This document shows positions 47,003-52,588 of a stretch of DNA of 52,588 nt, one piece after another. A program made the translations under genes and the position numbers. How positions within the stretch are numbered: position 1 is the stretch's first letter; every line of letters begins with the position of its first letter. The notes beneath the pieces are model-generated. The model had not been told where the DNA came from and ran no database searches. It worked only from the letters and a program-made list of their open reading frames with translations. Origin of the DNA: Vitrella brassicaformis (lineage: Eukaryota; Sar; Vitrellaceae); the NCBI GenBank assembly GCA_001179505.1, contig CDMY01000517.1:1-52588 (forward strand), in the 5' to 3' direction.

Positions 47003-47937
47003 ATGGCGAACCTCCACTTCGGGCGCTCCGGTGGGAAACCAGATGCACGACAGCTGAGCTGGCAACTTTCCAACGCACTGAACACGTCCTGTCCTGCATG
47101 TGCAGTTCCTATTATCTTCCACACATTTCCCAAGGTCGGTGCCCGCAACCTCTATGGCGAGAGGATTCGCATCCCCGAGGAGCTGCGCGGGTCCCTCAAC
47201 ATGCTGCTGATCTCCTTCAAGCCGTGGCAGCTGGAGCAGGTCGACGGCTGGCGCACCTCCTGCGAGATGGTGGGAGACCGGCTGAGCGTCAAACACAGGC
47301 GCAGCGACGTCTATGAGTTCTATCAGGTCAGCACGGCAGCAGCCCTGGGTGTGTGTGTGGATCTCCTCTGCTGTGTGTGGACCTGGGTGTGTTGCTTGTG
47401 GTCAGGTGTTGGTGTTCCAGCGGTGGAAGTGGCCTTTCCAGTGGTTTTTGCACTGGCGGTATCGCAGGAAGATACCTCAAGAGTGGCACAGGAGGACTCT
47501 CGTCATATACACCTCGGTCCGTGGGCGGGCAGCCAACCACGCACACTCACACTCACACACCAAAGAGAGAGAAACTGTGCACCCACCCATTGCCGCCGTC
47601 CCTCTGTGTGTCTGCTCTGCAGGTGCGGTCTTTCGTCAACTCGATGAATCTGCCCGACCCGATGCGCAACTATGCCCTGCTGATCGACCCCTCAGGGCAG
47701 ATCGAGTGGGGCGAGCACGAGGAGGTCTCCACCGAGAAACTGGACTACCTGTGCGACCTGCTGTCGATTGAGAGGGAGGAGCCGGCACCAGAAGTGGACG
47801 ACGAAAGCACAATTGAGGGCTCAGAGGAGAGGACGATCGGCGAAGCCCCGCTGTCACTCGATGAGGGCACTGTCAGTGGAGGCGAGGGGCAAGGACAAGG
47901 GCAGGGAGCCCCTGCAGAGGCAAAAGGGAGAGCGTGA
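47003..47937 (+). CDS. Thioredoxin-fold, ATP10-like protein
   Basis: Exons 47003-47326, 47406-47516, 47623-47937; 249 aa, phase 0 throughout. The order of features fits the ATP10/peroxiredoxin-like group: F-P-K-V-G-A-R-N-L-Y-G then R-I-P-E-E-L-R-G, a core strand L-N-M-L-L-I-S-F-K with W-Q-L-E-Q-V-D-G-W, and later Y-A-L-L-I-D-P-S-G-Q-I-E-W. No redox C-x-x-C is seen in the core; the only close pair is C-P-A-C near the N-terminus. Mitochondrial ATP10 assists ATP-synthase Fo assembly, and plant/cyanobacterial relatives are plastid proteins of unknown role. Compartment here is undecided. The last ~70 residues are acidic then Gly/Gln-rich. Confidence 0.6.
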
Positions 47938-48501
47938 TGATGACGTGCTTGCTCAGGAGACATGAAGTTACATGAAGTGTGCAAAGTGAGGCTTTTTCCC
48001 GTTGGCAGTAGCTAACATCGACATCAAGACACTGTTGTGGTTGTGGCGCACGCATGTCATTTCTGGTGTGTGTATGCTATGCTACAAGGAAGGGTGTGAA
48101 TTGACTCCTCGTCAAGGCTGTGTCTACTCATGTTTCACCGATTTGCTTAGTTACCAGTCCATCCATCCATCCATCCAAGCTCTTCCTCTGACTACTGCAC
48201 AGAACTCACAACACAACGACCCACACCTCTGATGTGGTGTTTTCGTAAGCTACGTGTGCGGCTTGGCGACGGTCGGGTCATATGCACATCGCCGAGGCAG
48301 GTATGGTAAGCGACGTACCTACCCCTTCTCGCTTGGTTGGTTGGTTGGTTAGTTCGCGCGTCTCTGCTGCACATGGTGAGCGTTGATCGACGTATTTGTC
48401 TGCCTCATTTCATGTCGGATCAGCAGAATCCGACTGTTATTGCGCTACGCGTGAAAGTCTTTTCCCCCCCTCATGCAGTACTATCCGGGCGGCTGTTGCC
48501 T
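47938..48501. other. Convergent intergenic region
   Basis: (ATCC)n at about 48160-48176 and (TTGG)n at about 48334-48352. No gene seen. Confidence 0.5.
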
Positions 48502-49153
48502 CTATTGGTCGTAAATCTGCAACTTGCAGACTTGCTTCCCGAGTTGCGCCTTGACCCTACACCTGTAGCCCTTGTTGCCCCATTCAGTGACCGTCCTCGA
48601 CGTGCTCGCCGGACTCCAGTATCCCTCCCGTACATCTGTGTGCTTTGTACGGGTGACCCATCCCTTGTACGTGCCGCAGCCGTGAAATGGCCAGCTGTCC
48701 ATGCAGGCACGGGCACATTAACAGAGACACCAGACACATGACTGACACGCGGATGGATAATCTTGCTTATGTGTGTTGTGTGTGTTGGATGGACCACTCG
48801 TCTCCGTGGTCGCCGGCTTTCTGCACACACATGGTGGATGAGACATGATCGAAGGAAACACATGGATACACGAAAGTGCGCATGTCGACCGTGCGTACCT
48901 TGCATCTTCCCTGGGGGTGCGCCACCTTCTCATCCGTCTCGTAGTCCCAAAGCTGCTTGTAGCACTTGAGCCTCTCTCCGCAGTCCTTGCTTTCTTTGCA
49001 CACCGCCCCAGCTGCACTCTTGGAGTGGACACGGACAATCTTATCCTTAGCCACCACCGCCTTGGAGTGGATGTCCATGCGCGAGGCGCCACAGAGCCCC
49101 ACGATCACGGCGACGGCCAGGGTGGTGAGCAGCACGGCCTTCGGAACAGCCAT
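48502..49153 (-). CDS. Small cysteine-rich secreted protein
   Basis: Exons 49153-48899, 48820-48795 (only 26 nt) and 48694-48502; 157 aa, all in phase. The N-terminal signal peptide has a hydrophobic core L-L-T-T-L-A-V-A-V-I-V-G-L. The mature part has eight cysteines (C-K-E-S-K-D-C, K-C, R-C, E-C-W, G-C-G, R-C, V-C), enough for four disulfides, plus many Lys residues. The eighth-from-C-terminal spacing pattern matches no family I can name. The middle exon supplies one cysteine codon split across its junction. Likely extracellular or endomembrane. Divergent from the gene at 49470. Confidence 0.6.
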
Positions 49154-49375
49154 CTGACCGGACGAGACAGCCCATAGCAGTGGCATAATGGACGGCAAAG
49201 CCCTTCGAGAAGTTTGAGAGCTCTTGTTTCTGCATTTTTGGTACCATCGCTGAAAAAGGCAGCTTTTGAAGGTCAATCCGAGGGGAAGGCAACTCAGGCC
49301 ACGCAACTGTTACGCTCGCTCTAGAATAGGAATGAATGAATGAGGGTGGGGGCCCAGGGGGCGTCTCGACCTGCA

Positions 49376-49392
49376 GAGAGAGCGGTTTCACG
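49376..49392 (+). promoter_or_regulatory. GAGAGAGCGGTTTCACG element
   Basis: Exact 17-mer match to 43892-43908, 94 bp upstream of the ATG at 49470. Confidence 0.45.
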
Positions 49393-49469
49393 GAGAATAT
49401 GAGGCAGAGGAAGCACGGATGAATGAGGGAAGTGCTGTTCGTTGCTGACTTCCCATCCAGGCCTTTCTG

Positions 49470-51420
49470 ATGGCGCCTTGTGACTTCAGCCCTTCCATAG
49501 TGTATCCAGTTGTCGTTTCGCCACCCATCCAGGCCGACTTCGCCGACGAGAGCTTCTATAACGCACAGGTACATTCGTGAAGGCAACGAGAGTACAGAAT
49601 GGCTTCAATTATCATCTGTTTTGTCTTCTCATCAGGAGACCCCTCCTCCCAACGTCCGAGCTGGGAGCGTGTTCGGTGCTTCGGATGTATCTCACTGGCT
49701 TGACTTGGTCAATGGCTGGTCTGTAGAGGACTGCTTAGGCGATGACGAGGGAGCCGACACCGATAAGGAGAAGGTGAGAGGGAGGAAGGAGGAAAGGCTC
49801 TAGCGTTGTGCGCACACAGACATGCCGGCCCCGATCCCTGTGTGGTTGGTTGGTGTGTGCTCAGTGTGAGTCGGTGAAGCGGTTCATTTCCTCCGTCGTG
49901 TCCGAGCTGACCTCTCTGCCCCTCGTGCGCATCCGCAGCCTCTACCCATCGATGCACTCCCGACTCTGCTCCGCACCCTCCCCGCCAGACCGGCTGATTC
50001 ACCTGCACATTCTGCATCACGTCATCGCCCACGCTCACTCCCAGCCCCTCCCCTTCCGCCCCCTGCAGCTGATGCGTTTGGTCCGGCTCCGCAAGTTCAT
50101 TCTCAACACGCGCGACTTCGACCAGCTTGTGAAGGAGTATGCGGCCCTCGACTCGCCACCAGAGGTGCTGGAGCGGGTGATAGAGGCGGGCATACATCTG
50201 AACCACATAGCGAGGGTGCACGGAAGTGCCAAACGGGCCGCTGAGTGTGTCCATGAGGGGGACACCGTGTACTTGCTGAGTACGGGGAAGCCGCTGGCTA
50301 ATCGGGTGGAGCCGGCTCTGCTGGAGCACATGGGAATGAGTGAGGGGACGGCGGACAGGTATGGGCTGATGAGGTGGAGAGAGCAAGAGGGGCAGCAGGG
50401 CGCCACGGGGAATGAGACGCCGGAGCGTCCTCCGTACGATGGCGTGGCTGGGCAGGAGATATTCTTCAACACGCACTCAGGTCAGTCAGCTGGGGAGAAA
50501 ACGACGTGATGAGATGAAGCCGTCCGTCCGATGATCGCTGGTTTCTGTTTGTCTCTCTGTCAGGTCCGATGTCGACGATTCTCCATTTCATCGGCTGCCC
50601 CGAAGCCTGCAAGTTCTTCCTGGTCAACCGCATCTGGTCACCCACACTCCTGCGCCGCGTCCTGGACTCCAGGAGGGCCACCGGCCGAGGCGCCCCCGCC
50701 CCCTCCCATGGCCACCCCTTCTGCCGCCTCTACGAGCGGCTCCCCAGCCCCACGATCACCTGCTTAGGCCACCGACACGACGCACTGCGCGCGAGGGACG
50801 ACCTGGTGCCCACACAGGAGGAAGAGCAGCGGCTGTATGACCGGCACAAGGCGGCCATCCGGCGCCGCTATGACCACAGCAGCTGGGGTGGCTGCTCGCC
50901 CTACCAGGGCCCCAGCTGCTGCCAGTGGGGGCCCTACCACCATCTGGACCTGTGTGTGGTCATGGCCGAGGAGCGTGCGACCCGCGAGGCGTTCAGGGAT
51001 GGGGTGAGGGAGGCGCAGGAGAAGCACGCCATCTTCGATGTGTGGCAGGACGACCTCCAGAGGTGCCTTCTCGAGGCGAGAGAGCGGTACCTGGCCGCCA
51101 AGCGAGGCGCCACACCGGATGACGCCACCTACATCGCTCTCGGCTGCCCGACGTGTCCCAGCTGGACAAACGCCCTGCAGACCAGCACGAGAAGAGTCGA
51201 CAGTGCGGATGTGCGGGCGATTGTCAACGGCGAGGCGGCGGAGGGCCGCACGGTGGAGAGCGAGGGGCTGGATGCGAGCAATGAGCGGCTGAGGCTAACG
51301 GCCTTCTGGCCGCCATCTGCTGCTGCTGCTGTGGATACTGGCGAGGTGTGCGTGTGGTCGTATACACAGGGCACGAAGGTGGCGTGCTGGCCAAACGGAC
51401 GCACACACATGGCCGAGTGA
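49470..51420 (+). CDS. Unknown 569-aa soluble protein
   Basis: Exons 49470-49568, 49636-49773, 49865-50480, 50564-51420; phases 0, 0, 1; 569 aa. A short Pro-rich N-terminus is followed by a helical domain from exon 3 (L-I-H-L-H-I-L-H-H-V-I and similar). The large last exon is rich in Trp, Cys, His and Arg: repeated C-P-x-C, C-C-Q-W-G-P-Y-H-H, W-T-N. The Cys/His clusters could bind metal, but no named zinc-finger spacing fits. No signal peptide or membrane helix. The gene is well supported by splice sites and by the upstream 17-mer. Function unknown. Confidence 0.65.
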
Positions 51421-52588
51421 CTGAGTGCGGGGTAGCCATCCGTCCGTGAGACAGAGCCAAGCCAGTGCTGTCTACTTAGGTACACTGCTGCTGCTTAGCT
51501 GCTCTGGATGGACGGACGATGGATGGAGCCTTCCCGGTGTGTGTTGTGTTATCTATATTTGTCAGTGCATCTGTGTGCCAAGGACGGACCCGAAATGATT
51601 GATGTCATCCATTCAACTTGTCATTGCTGGTCCGTCTGTGGGTAAAGTCCATTAGTGTTGTATCACGACTTAAGGAGAGTTCCTACGTCACCCCCATCCC
51701 ACCCAACCAGCCAGGCAGGCAGGCTTCACACGAGCAGGCAGGCAGGCAGGCAGGCCGGCAGCAAGGCAACCCTCCGTGGGGCTTCAGCTAGACAGCAGCA
51801 ACACCCCGGACACACCAACATGCAGCCAGGCAGGCAGGCAGCTATTCACCACAGCGCTACACACAGACACTCAAATGTAGAAGTATGTATCGACATCAAT
51901 CGGAAGGGGTGGATGAGACCGACACGGGTCTCTCGCCGTTGCCATTCTCTCTCTCTCTCTCTCTCCCTCTCCCTGTACACCTACGCGGCATCCAGACAGG
52001 CAGGCAGCTAAGTTCCCTCTCTCTTGTCGGCCCTTCCGCTGCTGGTCCATTCCGTCACCCCGCCGTGATGGTGACCTTCGCCCACTGACGCACCAGGGAC
52101 GACGGTGACAGTCACAGCGGAGCGCCAATGGACCCCACAACAGACAGCATAATGGACCCAAGCACGGACAGCCAGCCGCCAACCCCACAACAGACACCAA
52201 CAACTAGCAACCACCCACGGCACGGCTCCTCCTGCCCTCTCTCTTTCCCGCCAGCTCGATGGCCAGTTCTCACGCCATGCACCAGCCGGCAATCGATGCC
52301 AAGCCCTGCTCACTCACAGGTCTTGGAAGAGATCACCGACTGGACGATCACGTGGGAAACCGACATACGCAGAACGAAACAAGACGGGTGCCGTTGAAGG
52401 TAAGGTACGCTTCTCTAGACTCGTGCAGTGCACAGCTACGCTATCCAACCAGCAGCAGGAAGGATCGGTGTGATGAACACACCGCTGGCCGGCCAACCGA
52501 ACAACCAGAGGCCTCTCTAGACTAGACACGCCACGGCACGAGAGAATCGACGACTCTAGGCATTCCAAACCCCCTCAGCTATCGACAC
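51421..52588. other. Terminal region with (GGCA)n repeats and an unassigned frame
   Basis: (GGCA)n tracts at about 51709-51760 and 51828-51840, and (CT)n at about 51943-51968. A plus-strand frame from ATG 52128 to 52397 (89 aa, Pro/Thr/Ser-rich, ending with a plausible W-T-I-T-W-E-T-D-I-R stretch) might be a first exon of a gene running off the window, but composition alone does not establish it. Confidence 0.3.

Overview
This is nuclear DNA from an intron-dense, GC-rich protist, most consistent with a photosynthetic alveolate of the chromerid (Vitrella-like) type. The clues are genes cut into up to 19 short exons, most introns of roughly 60-150 bp (a few longer) with (TG)n-rich 3' ends, short TTTAGGG-type telomere-like tracts, two proteins with hydrophobic leaders followed by plastid-type regions, and a CCB1-like cytochrome b6f assembly factor. 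The species assignment is inference. I assembled the gene models by hand from splice sites and reading-frame phase, and most sum to whole codons. Expect errors of a few bases at some junctions.

Layout: 255-4934 is a multi-pass membrane protein gene and a truncated tandem copy. 5583-8733 is a large secreted protein with beta-like repeats. 10117-14725 is a head-to-head pair from a family of F-box-like/repeat proteins; a third copy lies at 39310-41705, and all three copies carry damage. 15775-20454 is a BTB-BACK-like gene facing a JMJD6-like JmjC oxygenase gene. 21312-25295 is an Mpv17/PMP22 gene facing a coiled-coil/GAR-like gene. 25978-29251 is a plastid-type S1-domain protein facing a small unknown gene. 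29936-31293 is a single-TM protein. 32257-37526 is a DEAD-box helicase facing an unknown gene, followed by a decayed partial duplicate (37993-38616). 42285-44909 is an F-box/membrane protein facing an unknown gene. 45662-47937 is CCB1 facing an ATP10/thioredoxin-like gene. 48502-51420 is a small cysteine-rich secreted protein facing a 569-aa unknown protein.

The dominant organisation is divergent gene pairs: eight pairs have start codons only about 150-415 bp apart. A strand-oriented AAGCTCGCAA core lies upstream of six start codons, and an exact 17-mer (GAGAGAGCGGTTTCACG) lies 91-94 bp upstream of two others. Together they suggest a compact bidirectional promoter architecture with recognisable core elements.

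There is no operon logic, no CRISPR, and no RNA gene or complete transposon that I could support. The genes mix plastid function (CCB1, S1 protein), organelle or membrane maintenance (Mpv17, ATP10-like, DEAD-box protein with presequence-like N-terminus), chromatin/RNA hydroxylation (JMJD6-like) and lineage-specific families.
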